64,000 nucleotides of DNA from Roseococcus thiosulfatophilus (GTDB lineage Bacteria > Pseudomonadota > Alphaproteobacteria > Acetobacterales > Acetobacteraceae), in the NCBI RefSeq assembly GCF_017311575.1, contig NZ_JAFFQY010000005.1, forward strand, positions 79,236 through 143,235. The letters run 5' to 3'. The notes below the pieces were generated by a model. That model was not told the DNA's origin. It was given only the letters and a program-made list of their open reading frames with translations, and did no database searches. Numbering within the stretch: the stretch's first letter is position 1; the number at the start of each line of letters is the position of its first letter. The position numbers and the translations under genes were made by a program. This document shows positions 18,135 through 26,378 of the stretch, piece after piece.

Positions 18135-19391
18135 TTACTGGCGGGGCTGCGTGGGCTGGGCCGGTTGGGCGGGCGCCGCGCTGCGGCGGGCCTGTTCCAG
18201 TTCGCTGCGGGCTGAGGCCGCGGCCTGTTCCGCCTGGGTGGCGCGCTGGGTGGCCTGGGCGGCGGCCTGCTGCTGTTCCGTCGCCTGGGCGCGGGCGGCG
18301 GTGAGGTCACGCTGGGCGGTGGCGAGGGCCTGTTCCGCCTGGGTGGCGCGCTGGGTGGCCTGGGCGGCGGCCTGCTGCTGCTCCGTCGCCTGGGCGCGGG
18401 CGGCGGTGAGGTCACGCTGGGCGGCGGCCAGCGCCTGTTCCGCCTGGGTGGCGCGCTGTGTGGCCTGGGCGGCGGCCTGCTGCTGCTCCGTCGCCTGGGC
18501 GCGGGCGGCGGTGAGGTCACGCTGGGCGGTGGCGAGGGCCTGTTCCGCCTGGGTGGCGCGCTGGGTGGCCTGGGTGGCGGCCTGCTGCCGCTCCGTCGCC
18601 TGGGTGCGGAGGGTTGCCAGTTCGCGCTGGGCAGCCTCGGCACGGGTGGTGGCCTCGGTGGCGGCCTGGCGGGCCTGCGTCGTCTCGGCGCGGGCGGCGG
18701 CCAGCGCCTGCTCGGCCTGGGTGGCGCGGGCGGTGGCCTGGGTCGCGGCCTGGGTGGCCTGGGCCAGGGCGGCCGCCTGGCGCGTCAACTCGTCGCGGAC
18801 GGCCGCGCCCTCGAAGCGCGCCATGTCCAGGTCGGTGCGAAGGGCATCGGCCTCGGCGCGGGCGGCTTCGGCCTGGGCCTGGGCGGCGTCCAGCGCCGCG
18901 CGCGCCTCGGCCTGGGCGCGGGCCGGCGCGGTGGCGGCCAGGCTGCCCGCCGCGGCACGGATCTGCGTCGCCGCCATGGTGCATTCGCGCGCCCGGCGGT
19001 CATCGGCCAGGAAGAGGCCGCCCGCCAGGTCGAACTGGCGGTAGGAGGTGGCATCGCCAGCCAGGCGGGTGCTCCAGCGCGCATTGCCGAGCTCGCTGGC
19101 CACCGTCACCTCCATGCGGTTGCCGGAGACCTGGCCGGTCCAGCGATCCGTCTGCGTGCCGGAGGAACCGCGGATGCGCCGCGCATGGGTGAAGGCGCCA
19201 TTGGCCAGGCTGGCCTCGAAGCGCTGGACATAGCCCGGCTGGCCGGACAGCAGATTGGGCCCGCAGGTCATTTCGAAGCGCCAGCGCCCGTCATAGTCGC
19301 CCTGGCCTTGTGCCAGCGCGGGCGCCGCCGCCCAGCCGAAGGCCGTGACACATGCCGCGAGCGCGAACGCGCCCTTCCTCGATCCCGTCAT
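18135..19391 (-). CDS. Secreted protein: beta-rich domain plus long Ala/Gln coiled coil
   Basis: A 418-aa protein of no recognised family. A signal peptide (MTGSRKGAFALAACV, cleavage near ALA-QG at about residue 28) is followed by a roughly 110-residue domain with YDGRWRFEMTCG and two further Cys/Trp-containing strands. Similar small domains occur in secreted alphaproteobacterial proteins. The remaining ~250 residues are an Ala/Gln/Thr/Arg heptad-like coiled coil containing four 35-residue repeats, ending in a short Pro/Gln tail. ATG 19391 is preferred because it begins the signal peptide and has an AAGGGG ribosome-binding site. A periplasmic structural or envelope-spacing role is inferred. 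Confidence 0.75.
   Translation of the reverse strand: MTGSRKGAFALAACVTAFGWAAAPALAQGQGDYDGRWRFEMTCGPNLLSGQPGYVQRFEASLANGAFTHARRIRGSSGTQTDRWTGQVSGNRMEVTVASELGNARWSTRLAGDATSYRQFDLAGGLFLADDRRARECTMAATQIRAAAGSLAATAPARAQAEARAALDAAQAQAEAARAEADALRTDLDMARFEGAAVRDELTRQAAALAQATQAATQATARATQAEQALAAARAETTQARQAATEATTRAEAAQRELATLRTQATERQQAATQATQRATQAEQALATAQRDLTAARAQATEQQQAAAQATQRATQAEQALAAAQRDLTAARAQATEQQQAAAQATQRATQAEQALATAQRDLTAARAQATEQQQAAAQATQRATQAEQAAASARSELEQARRSAAPAQPAQPTQPRQ
18224..18643. repeat. Four 105-bp tandem repeats inside the coiled-coil gene
   Basis: Copies begin at 18224, 18329, 18434 and 18539, exactly 105 bp apart. Three are nearly identical and the fourth decays toward 18643. Each encodes 35 residues (five heptads) with the core RATQAEQALATAQRDL. 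The repeats keep the reading frame and the heptad phase, so copy-number change would alter coil length without a frameshift. Confidence 0.93.
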
Positions 19392-19475
19392 CCCAGAGCC
19401 CCTTTTGTCGCTCCGCCCGGCCGGCGGGCGATTCGCCACAGGGAAGCAGGCTTCGCGGGCTTCGTCCATGCGGGT

Positions 19476-20774
19476 TTATCGGGGGTTCACGCGGCTGTCC
19501 CAGGGCGCCGGGCGGAATTCCGGGTCAATGCGGCAGGGGCCGGTGAAGCGCGCGCTCAGCGCCTCGCAGCGCGCCTGCACCGCCGCCGCGTCGGGCCGCG
19601 CGCCGCCGCCGGCCCATTCCGCCAGCGCGGCGAGGGCGGCGGGGTAGAGCGGGCTTGACATCTTGGAATGCGCGGCCTCGTTCACGAAGACCTGGACGAG
19701 GCGCGCGGAATTCCCCGCCGCCTCCACCGTGGCGGCGAAGGCCGACTGGTGTTCCACATAGGCCACCGCGTCGCGGATGCCGTGCAGCGTCAGCACCGGG
19801 ATGTCGAAGCGCCCCGTCAGGTCCGCATCCGCCGCCAGCAGCGCCGCCGCCTCGGGGTCGGGCGTGATGCGCGGGATGCGCGCGTTCAGCCCCGCATCAT
19901 CCGAGGTGCCGCGATAGCGCACGCCGGCATTGCCGAAGGCGTTGCGCCCGCCCGTCAGGTTCTGCGCGATGTCACGGAAGGTGAAGGTGGCCCAGGCGAA
20001 ATGGCCGGGCATGGCGGCTTCCGGAATGCCGGTGGCGGCCACGAGGTCCGCGGCCGCGCGGGCCTGGGCCTCGGTGCGATTGGGGGCGCCGATGCCGGTG
20101 CAGTCCGTCAGCTGGGACAGGACCTCGGCGCGCGTCATGCTGGCGCCCGGGGGCAGGCCGAGGGTGAGGGTGTATTGCGCCTCCTCCGGCCGCGGGTGGG
20201 TGCCGCAGATCGCCTGGAAGGCGGCGCGCAGATCCACGCGCATGTCATAGGCCCGCGTGCCACCCGCCAGCACGCCCGAGGTCAGCAGCGCCGCGTCATA
20301 GGGGCGGCGTCCGTCGGGGCCGGGGGCGTTGTGCCGCTCGATCAGCGCGACGGTGATGTTGGCGCCCCAGGATTGACCATGCGCGATGGTGACGCGGGGC
20401 TGCCCGAAGGCCGCCACATACAGGCGGCGGGCGCTTTCGGTGTCCTCGGCACCCATGGCCACGCCGAAGCCGGGCCGGCGGCGCGAGGTGGAGACCCAGG
20501 ACCAGCCCTCGGCCAGGAATTCGCTGAAGCGGCGGATGTCCTCGTCCGTGGTCTCGGGCCGGATCGGCGCGAGGCGCGGCCCGCCATAGGTGTGGACCAC
20601 CAGCCCGCCATGCGCCTGCGCCGGCCGCGCGATCAGCACATGGGCGCCGTTCGCGTCCTGGGCGCGGTGGCAGGTCACGCCCTCGGGCAGGCCGGTCGGG
20701 CAGGGGGCCGGGCTGGCGGCCAGGGCGGGCAGGGAAGCGCTGGCAACGATGAGGGCAAGGGCGGCGCGGCGCAT
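19476..20774 (-). CDS. Secreted alpha/beta-hydrolase-fold protein
   Basis: A 432-aa protein with a Sec signal peptide (MRRAALALIVASASLPALA). The nucleophile elbow is probably GQSWG within IAHGQSWGAN. An acidic residue follows in TLHGIRDAV, and the His lies in NEAAHSKM, consistent with a Ser-Asp-His triad. Cysteines (CPTGLPEGVTC, CGTHP, DCTG, near C-terminal CEA and PCR) suggest periplasmic disulfides. No specific family or substrate is recognised. ATG 20774 starts the signal peptide. The neighbouring coiled-coil gene lies 84 bp downstream on the same strand. Confidence 0.72.
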   Translation of the reverse strand: MRRAALALIVASASLPALAASPAPCPTGLPEGVTCHRAQDANGAHVLIARPAQAHGGLVVHTYGGPRLAPIRPETTDEDIRRFSEFLAEGWSWVSTSRRRPGFGVAMGAEDTESARRLYVAAFGQPRVTIAHGQSWGANITVALIERHNAPGPDGRRPYDAALLTSGVLAGGTRAYDMRVDLRAAFQAICGTHPRPEEAQYTLTLGLPPGASMTRAEVLSQLTDCTGIGAPNRTEAQARAAADLVAATGIPEAAMPGHFAWATFTFRDIAQNLTGGRNAFGNAGVRYRGTSDDAGLNARIPRITPDPEAAALLAADADLTGRFDIPVLTLHGIRDAVAYVEHQSAFAATVEAAGNSARLVQVFVNEAAHSKMSSPLYPAALAALAEWAGGGARPDAAAVQARCEALSARFTGPCRIDPEFRPAPWDSRVNPR

Positions 20775-20829
20775 GGGGTTCCTCCGGTTGGGCGGAGGGT
20801 GGGGCGCGGGCCCGCGCGCGGCAAGGGGC

Positions 20830-21645
20830 TCAGGCCGAGGCGAGCTTCCGGTAGCGCCGCGCGAGATACAGCACCTCCCCCTCGCCCAGCGCCTTCCGCA
20901 GCACCGAGCCCTGCATGCCCGTGAATTCCCGCAGCACCGGCCGCAGCAGGCCATAGCGCGACACCTCGCGCGCCTTGGCCTCCTCCACCGCGTCCAGCGC
21001 GGCGAGAACCCCCGCGTTCAGCCGCGTCTCGGCCAGGAGTTCGAGGGGCTGGGCGGCGAAGCTGGCATCCAGCGCGGGCAGCATGGCGGGGCTGCGCATG
21101 TCCGCCCAGCAGAGATGCCCGCCCGGGCGCAGCACGCGGGCGGCCTCGGCCACGAAGCGGTTCATGCTGCCGTAGCAGTGCGAGCTTTCGATGTTCAGCA
21201 GGATGTCGAAGCTGGCATCGGGGAAGGGCAGCGCCTCGGCATCGCCGATGCGGTAGTCGAGGTTGGGCGCCGGCGCGTTCAGCTTGCGCGCGCGGGACAG
21301 CGTGCCGGGCGAACGGTCCACCGCCACCATCGCGGCGGGGGCGAAGTGCCGCGCCACCCAGGCGGCCCCCCCACCATGGCCGCAGCCCACCTCCAGCACC
21401 CGCGCGCCTTCCACCGCCAGCCCGTCCAGCGCCTGGTGGTAGAGGCCGATGAAGGGGCGGTCCGCCTCATCCGCCGCGGCCAGGGGGAAGGGCGGGCCTT
21501 CGGGGACATGGCCGTAGTTCAGGAAGCGCCAGGGCTGGCGCCAGACCAGCGAGAGAAAGGTGTAGCCCCATTTCCAGGTGCGGCGCCTGAGGCCCGGGAA
21601 GGCCCCGCGCTCGGTCGCGCGCAGCATGCGGTCGAGCGCGGGCAT
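20830..21645 (-). CDS. SAM-dependent methyltransferase, phthiotriolone-type
   Basis: A 271-aa class I methyltransferase. The SAM motif is VLEVGCGHGGGA, followed by an acidic residue in VAVDRSPG and DAEALPFPDASFD, then LRPGGHLCWADMR. The segments FLNYG, FIGLYHQAL and NIESSHCYG resemble mycobacterial phthiotriolone O-methyltransferases (Rv2952 group), so a lipid or polyketide-like acceptor is plausible. The acceptor is not known. It lies 4 bp behind the PF10118 gene and is probably cotranscribed and functionally linked with it. Confidence 0.83.
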   Translation of the reverse strand: MPALDRMLRATERGAFPGLRRRTWKWGYTFLSLVWRQPWRFLNYGHVPEGPPFPLAAADEADRPFIGLYHQALDGLAVEGARVLEVGCGHGGGAAWVARHFAPAAMVAVDRSPGTLSRARKLNAPAPNLDYRIGDAEALPFPDASFDILLNIESSHCYGSMNRFVAEAARVLRPGGHLCWADMRSPAMLPALDASFAAQPLELLAETRLNAGVLAALDAVEEAKAREVSRYGLLRPVLREFTGMQGSVLRKALGEGEVLYLARRYRKLASA

Positions 21646-21649
21646 GGCT

Positions 21650-22471
21650 TCAGGCGGCCGCCATCTCGGCATCCAGGGCGTGGCGCGCCTTGGCCACCAG
21701 CGCCGCGTCGCAGTCGTTGCGGCCGAGATAGCCGGGGCGGAGATAGGCCAGCATGGTCGGCACCATCCGCCGCAGCCAGCCCGGGCTGAACAGGGCGGCG
21801 CGCCACAGCGCCCAGCCCGAGGGCCCGCCCGTGGCGCGCAGGTTCCGCCGCGCCGAGATCATGGCGAGGCCCACCATGCCCGGCAGCATCAGGCCCAGCG
21901 CCGCGCAGCGCAGGATATAGCGCTTCCAGCCCGGCACGCCGGGGGTGACGGCGCGCAGCACCCGCAGGCCGACGGAGGAATGCTCCACCTCCTCCAGCGC
22001 GTGCCAGCGCCAGAGGCGGCGATAGGCGGGGTGGGCCTTGTCCATGATCTCCGGCCGCTCGATCACGATGCGGGAGAGGGCGTAGGTGACGTGCTCGATG
22101 GCGCAGGTGAGGTAGAGGCGGGCCAGGGGGCTGTCGAAGCGCGCGAAGAACCAGCGCACGGAATTTTCCTGCCGGTCCACATTGTAGCCCAGGCTGCGCA
22201 GCGCGGCGTTGTAGCCCAGATGCTCGCGCGTGTGGAACGCCTCCTGCGCGCAGAAATCCAGGATGTCCTGGCGCAGCTCGGGGTCCGTCACCTGGGGCAG
22301 GAAGGGCTTGAGGGCGCGGATGAAATAGCGCTCACCCTCGGGCAGCATCACCGCGAAGGCATCCACCAGCGCGCTGCCCGCCTGGTCACCGCCGAGCCAG
22401 CGCGGGTCCGGGTGGTCGCCCACGCCGAAACGGAGGTCTCGGGGGATGATCTCGGGGTCCGCGGTGGTCAT
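21650..22471 (-). CDS. PF10118-type metal-dependent hydrolase
   Basis: A 273-aa protein. The family is called from FCAQEAFHTREHLGYN and WHALEEVEHSSV, two helical motifs with closely spaced Glu/His metal ligands like ferritin-type di-iron proteins, and from the PEGERYFIRAL start. Hydrophobic stretches in the C-terminal half suggest membrane association. Annotated members are called metal-dependent hydrolases, but the reaction is not established. ATG 22471 lies 25 bp after secA. The tight link to the methyltransferase suggests one lipid-modifying pathway. Confidence 0.75.
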   Translation of the reverse strand: MTTADPEIIPRDLRFGVGDHPDPRWLGGDQAGSALVDAFAVMLPEGERYFIRALKPFLPQVTDPELRQDILDFCAQEAFHTREHLGYNAALRSLGYNVDRQENSVRWFFARFDSPLARLYLTCAIEHVTYALSRIVIERPEIMDKAHPAYRRLWRWHALEEVEHSSVGLRVLRAVTPGVPGWKRYILRCAALGLMLPGMVGLAMISARRNLRATGGPSGWALWRAALFSPGWLRRMVPTMLAYLRPGYLGRNDCDAALVAKARHALDAEMAAA

Positions 22472-22496
22472 CGGCGCTCCTTGACGGGCCTGGGCG

Positions 22497-25229
22497 TCAG
22501 GCCCTTCCGTGACAATGCTTGTACTTCTTCCCCGAACCGCAAGGGCAGGGCGCGTTGCGCGGCGTGGCGCCCCAGGTGGTGGGGTCGTTCGCGTCCACCG
22601 CCTGGGCGCGCGGGGCGGGGGCGGTCGCGGCGCCATAGGGGGCGGCGGGCGCGGCCTCGGCCATCTCGTAGTCGCCGCCCATGCCGTTGCCCGGCGCGGG
22701 GTGGCGCATGTCCGTCACGCGCACGGGCTGGGGCTCGGGCGGGGGCGCGTCGGGGGCGAATTCCAGGCGCAGCAGCAGGGAGGTCACGCGCTCGCGCAGT
22801 TCCTCCAGCATGTTGTTGAACAGCGCGAAGGCCTCGCGCTTGTACTCGTTCAGCGGGTCGCGCTGGCCATAGGCGCGCAGGCCGATGCCCTGGCGCAAAT
22901 GGTCGAGGCTGAGCAGGTGCTCCTTCCACACCTGGTCGAAGAGCTGCAGCAGCAGCGACTTCTCGACCATCCGCATGAAGTCGGGGCCGAGGTTGGCGGC
23001 CTTGGCGGCGGCGGCCTGGTCGGCGGCGGCCTCGATGCGCTCGCGCACCTGGACCTCGTCAATGCCCTCCTCCTGGCCCCATTCCCGCACGGGCAGGTCG
23101 AGGCCGAGCACGTCCTTCACGCGCTTTTCCAGCCCCTCCAGGTCCCACTGCTCGGCATAGGCGTTCTCGGGGATGGCGCGGTGGACCATGTCGTGGATGG
23201 TCTCGCGCCGCATGTCCTCGACGGTCTCGCTGAGGTCCGTCGCCTCCATGTAGGCGCGGCGCTGGGCATAGACCTCGCGCCGCTGGTCGTTCATCACGTC
23301 GTCGTATTTGAGCAGGTTCTTGCGCGTGTCGAAGTTGCGCGCCTCGACCTTCTTCTGCGCCTTCTCCAGCGCCTTGTTGATCCAGGGGTGGACGATGGCC
23401 TCGCCTTCCTTGAGGCCGAGCTTCGTCAGCATCCCGCCCATGCGGTCGCTGCCGAAGATGCGCATCAGGTCGTCTTCCAGCGAGAGGAAGAAGCGGCTGC
23501 CGCCCGGGTCGCCCTGGCGGCCGGACCGGCCGCGCAGCTGGTTGTCGATGCGCCGCGATTCATGCCGCTCGGTGCCGATGACGAAGAGGCCGCCGGCCGC
23601 CTTCACCAGCGGCTGCGCGGCCTCCACCTCCGCCATGTGGCGGGCCAGCGCCGCCTCGTATTCGGGGCTGTCGCTGTTGCCGACTTCCGCCTTGGCCAGC
23701 ATGTCCGCATTGCCGCCGAGCTTGATGTCGGTGCCGCGGCCGGCCATGTTCGTCGCGATGGTCACGGCGCCGGGGCGGCCGGCCTGGGCGACGATGCCCG
23801 CCTCCTGCTCATGGTAGCGCGCGTTCAGCACATTGTGCGGTATGCCGGCCTTCTTCAGCAGCTCCGAGATCAGCTCGCTCTTCTCGATGCTGGTGGTGCC
23901 GACCAGGCAGGGCTGGTTCCGCTCCCGGCACTCGCCGACGAGGCGGATCACCGCCTCGTACTTCTCCATGGCGGTGCGATAGACCTCGTCATCCTCGTCC
24001 TTGCGCGCCACGGGCACATTGGTCGGGACCTCGACGACTTCGAGCTTGTAGATCTCGGCGAATTCGTCCGCCTCGGTGGCGGCCGTGCCGGTCATGCCGG
24101 ACAGCTTGGGATAGAGACGAAAGTAGTTCTGGAAGGTGATGGAGGCCAGCGTCTGGTTCTCGGGCTGGACCGTCACATTCTCCTTGGCTTCCAGCGCCTG
24201 GTGCAGCCCGTCGCTGTAGCGGCGGCCGTCCATCATGCGGCCGGTGAACTCGTCAATGATGATGATCTTGTCGTTGCGGACGACATACTCGACGTCACGC
24301 TTGAACAGCACATGGGCGCGCAGCGACTGGTTGACGTGGTGGACCAGGCTGACATTCACCGCGTCATAGAGGTTGCCCTCGTTCAGCTCACCGGCCTCGG
24401 CCAGCAGGCGCTCGATGTCCTCGCCGCCCTTTTCCGTCATGTTGACGGTGCGCTGCTTCTCGTCCTTCTCGAAGCGCTCGGGGTCCTTCACGAACTCCGC
24501 CATCACCTTGTCCACGCGGCGATAGAGGTCGCTGGTGTCGTCGGTGGGGCCGGAGATGATGAGGGGCGTGCGCGCCTCATCCACCAGGATGCTGTCCACC
24601 TCGTCCACGATGGCATAGGCGAAGGGCCGCTGGACCATCTCGTCCAGGCGATACTTCATGTTGTCGCGGAGATAGTCGAAGCCGAACTCGTTGTTCGTGC
24701 CGTAGGTGATGTCGCAGGCATAGGCGGCGCGGCGCTGGTCGTCGCTGAGGCCGTTGACGATGACGCCCGTGGTCAGGCCGAGGAAGCCATAGAGCTGGCC
24801 CATCCAGTCGCTGTCGCGCGTGGCCAGGTAGTCGTTCACGGTGACGACATGCACGCCCTTGGCGGGCAGCGCGTTCAGATAGACGGGCAGGGTGGCGACC
24901 AGCGTCTTGCCCTCGCCGGTCTTCATCTCGGCGATCTTGCCCTCGTGCAGGACCATGCCGCCGATCATCTGCACGTCGAAATGGCGCAGGCCCAGGCAGC
25001 GCTTCGAGGCCTCGCGCACGGTGGCGAAGGCCTCTTCCAGGAGGTCGTCCAGCGTCGCGCCCTGCGCCAGCCGGGCGCGGAAATCGGCCGTCTTGCCCCG
25101 CAGCTCCTCGTCCGAGAGGGCGGCGAGCTTGGGCTCCCACGCTTGGATCGCGGCGATGCGCGACTGGTGGCGCTTCAGCGCGCGGTCATTCGCGGAGCCG
25201 AAGATGGAGCGGACGAGGCGGGCGAACAT
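22497..25229 (-). CDS. secA: Preprotein translocase ATPase SecA
   Basis: A 910-aa SecA. Walker A is MKTGEGKT at residues 102-109. [19 protein letters not shown], the [16 protein letters not shown] motif and [10 protein letters not shown] are all present. The C-terminal zinc-binding SEC-C motif [17 protein letters not shown] is intact. SecA drives protein export through SecYEG using ATP. ATG 25229 begins the usual [16 protein letters not shown]-terminus. A promoter-like element lies about 90 bp upstream. Confidence 0.97.
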   Translation of the reverse strand: MFARLVRSIFGSANDRALKRHQSRIAAIQAWEPKLAALSDEELRGKTADFRARLAQGATLDDLLEEAFATVREASKRCLGLRHFDVQMIGGMVLHEGKIAEMKTGEGKTLVATLPVYLNALPAKGVHVVTVNDYLATRDSDWMGQLYGFLGLTTGVIVNGLSDDQRRAAYACDITYGTNNEFGFDYLRDNMKYRLDEMVQRPFAYAIVDEVDSILVDEARTPLIISGPTDDTSDLYRRVDKVMAEFVKDPERFEKDEKQRTVNMTEKGGEDIERLLAEAGELNEGNLYDAVNVSLVHHVNQSLRAHVLFKRDVEYVVRNDKIIIIDEFTGRMMDGRRYSDGLHQALEAKENVTVQPENQTLASITFQNYFRLYPKLSGMTGTAATEADEFAEIYKLEVVEVPTNVPVARKDEDDEVYRTAMEKYEAVIRLVGECRERNQPCLVGTTSIEKSELISELLKKAGIPHNVLNARYHEQEAGIVAQAGRPGAVTIATNMAGRGTDIKLGGNADMLAKAEVGNSDSPEYEAALARHMAEVEAAQPLVKAAGGLFVIGTERHESRRIDNQLRGRSGRQGDPGGSRFFLSLEDDLMRIFGSDRMGGMLTKLGLKEGEAIVHPWINKALEKAQKKVEARNFDTRKNLLKYDDVMNDQRREVYAQRRAYMEATDLSETVEDMRRETIHDMVHRAIPENAYAEQWDLEGLEKRVKDVLGLDLPVREWGQEEGIDEVQVRERIEAAADQAAAAKAANLGPDFMRMVEKSLLLQLFDQVWKEHLLSLDHLRQGIGLRAYGQRDPLNEYKREAFALFNNMLEELRERVTSLLLRLEFAPDAPPPEPQPVRVTDMRHPAPGNGMGGDYEMAEAAPAAPYGAATAPAPRAQAVDANDPTTWGATPRNAPCPCGSGKKYKHCHGRA

Positions 25230-25316
25230 GGGTGGGGACAATTCTCCGAACGCGGGTCCCCGGGCACAGGCCGCGCGGAATGCGGCACGGAATGCTTGCA
25301 CCCCTGGGGAGCGTCA

Positions 25317-25345
25317 GAGATAGGTCCCGGCCCCCCCAGGGTCAA
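25317..25345 (-). promoter_or_regulatory. Candidate housekeeping promoter of secA
   Basis: On the minus strand TTGACC (25345-25340) and TATCTC (25322-25317) are separated by exactly 17 bp, close to the sigma-70 consensus as used in alphaproteobacteria. Transcription would start near 25310, leaving a leader of about 80 nt before the secA ATG. This is read by eye. Confidence 0.5.
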
Positions 25346-25356
25346 CCGCGGCCATA

Positions 25357-26109
25357 TTACGCCGGCAACACGATTTCCCGCGCGAGGCCCCGGCAATCCA
25401 TCTCGAAATCGAGCCCCCGCACGGGCGGGCGGCAGGGTTGCCAGGTGACGCCGTGCCGGGCGGCGCCGCGCGCCACCATCTCCGGCAGGAAGAGGGCGCT
25501 GAAGTCGAACACCGTATAGACCTGCACATCGGTGGTGTCGGCCCAGCCGAAGCCGAGGGCCGACATGCGGCGCTCCATCTCGCCCAGCACGTAGCCGGCC
25601 TTGGCCGCCATGCCGGCGGGCGAGGTGTCGCCCGGGGCGACGATGCTCTCCTCATAGGTGGCGCGGCCCTCGCGCGCCTCGCCGGACCCCGCCACGACGA
25701 AGCTGGGCGCCGCGCCCGGGTCCACCACCGTGTAGGAGAAGGCGTGGAAGCTCGGCTCGGGCGGGGGGGCGATCTCGGGGCAGACATTGCTGCGGGCCAC
25801 GGGGTTCTGCCCGTCCACCACCACGCCCCAGGATTCCAGCACGCCGAAATAGACGCGGTTGAAGGCGGTGAAGCCCTCCTCGGTGAAGGGGGCGGGGCTG
25901 CGGAGTTCGCAGGCCGCGAAGGCCGTGCGGGGGCGGCCCAGAGCGTCCAGATGGGCGGCGATGCGGTCGAAGCCCTCGGCCAGGGGCACGGGGCGGGAGA
26001 AGCGGGCGCGCTCCAGCCGGAAGCCGGGCTCGGCGGCCACGCCGCCCGAATACTGGAAGACGGCGGGGATGAAGCGGTAGCCGCCGGCGGGCGTGGTTTT
26101 CGTGCTCAT
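25357..26109 (-). CDS. CnbZ/RidA-like deaminase family protein
   Basis: A 250-aa protein. The layout resembles 2-amino-5-chloromuconate deaminase (CnbZ), which has a RidA-like fold: YRFIPAVFQYSGGVAAEPG at the start, CELRSPAPFTEEGF, an FNRVYFGVLESWG helix and a C-terminal TSPAGMAAKAGYVLGEMERR followed by DVQVYTVFDF. The family match is from memory of motifs, so moderate. RidA-like proteins hydrolyse enamine/imine intermediates; the substrate here is not known. ATG 26109 precedes the conserved region; the frame is open further upstream through the 59-bp repeat, which is rejected as coding. It ends 127 bp before secA. Confidence 0.6.
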   Translation of the reverse strand: MSTKTTPAGGYRFIPAVFQYSGGVAAEPGFRLERARFSRPVPLAEGFDRIAAHLDALGRPRTAFAACELRSPAPFTEEGFTAFNRVYFGVLESWGVVVDGQNPVARSNVCPEIAPPPEPSFHAFSYTVVDPGAAPSFVVAGSGEAREGRATYEESIVAPGDTSPAGMAAKAGYVLGEMERRMSALGFGWADTTDVQVYTVFDFSALFLPEMVARGAARHGVTWQPCRPPVRGLDFEMDCRGLAREIVLPA

Positions 26110-26149
26110 GCCGACACGGTTTCGCGCGCGGGCGGGGCTGTCAATGGTC

Positions 26150-26284
26150 GGCCGGCGCCTGATCCGCGGAGGCGGGACGCCGGAGCGGTGAATCAGTCGC
26201 CCAAACACGGCCGGCGCCTGATCCGCGGAGGCGGGACGCCGGAGCGGTGAGTCAGTCGCCCAAACGCTGCCGGCGCCTCATCCA
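26150..26284. repeat. 59-bp tandem repeat: two full copies and a partial third
   Basis: Copies start at 26150 and 26209, and a partial third starts at 26268; spacing is exactly 59 bp. Each unit has an inner inverted repeat (CCGGCG with CGCCGG, then CCT with AGG), so each can fold as a hairpin, like REP/BIME elements. The main interior difference is the middle base of a GANTC site: GAATC in copy 1 and GAGTC in copy 2. It lies in the gap between the divergent CnbZ-like and parvulin genes, with no protein-coding role supported. Confidence 0.85.
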
Positions 26285-26285
26285 T

Positions 26286-26309
26286 CCCGGTGTAACACGC
26301 CCCACCGGG
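26286..26309. other. 7-bp hairpin upstream of the parvulin gene
   Basis: CCCGGTG at 26286-26292 pairs with CACCGGG at 26303-26309 around a 10-base loop. No T-run follows in either direction. It could be part of the same repeat-rich spacer as the 59-bp units; the function is unknown. Confidence 0.4.
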
Positions 26310-26323
26310 CGGGTTGTGGGCGC

Positions 26324-26378
26324 ACGGGCCATCGGCCATTGTCGGAGCCTTGTTGTGAAGGCTTCGCCGATGGCCCGT
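26324..26378 (+). promoter_or_regulatory. 13-bp perfect inverted repeat over the parvulin start codon
   Basis: ACGGGCCATCGGC (26324-26336) is repeated in inverted form at 26366-26378, which contains the ATG at 26370. Inside the 29-base loop, AGCCTT (26346-26351) pairs with AAGGCT (26358-26363). In RNA this would bury the start codon and part of the ribosome-binding site. Translational control is inferred. Confidence 0.6.

Noticed and set aside
18224..18643. CRISPR array
   Set aside because: The repeats are 105 bp, adjacent without variable spacers, in frame inside a coding gene, and encode heptads.
22509..25448. Open frame antisense to secA
   Set aside because: SecA on the other strand is complete and highly conserved; the antisense translation is low-complexity His/Gly/Val/Leu text typical of GC-rich shadow frames.
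26150..26284. N-terminal coding extensions through the 59-bp repeats on both strands
   Set aside because: The frames are open only because the repeat is GC-rich; the real N-termini (CnbZ-like at 26109, signal peptide at 26370) lie outside it.
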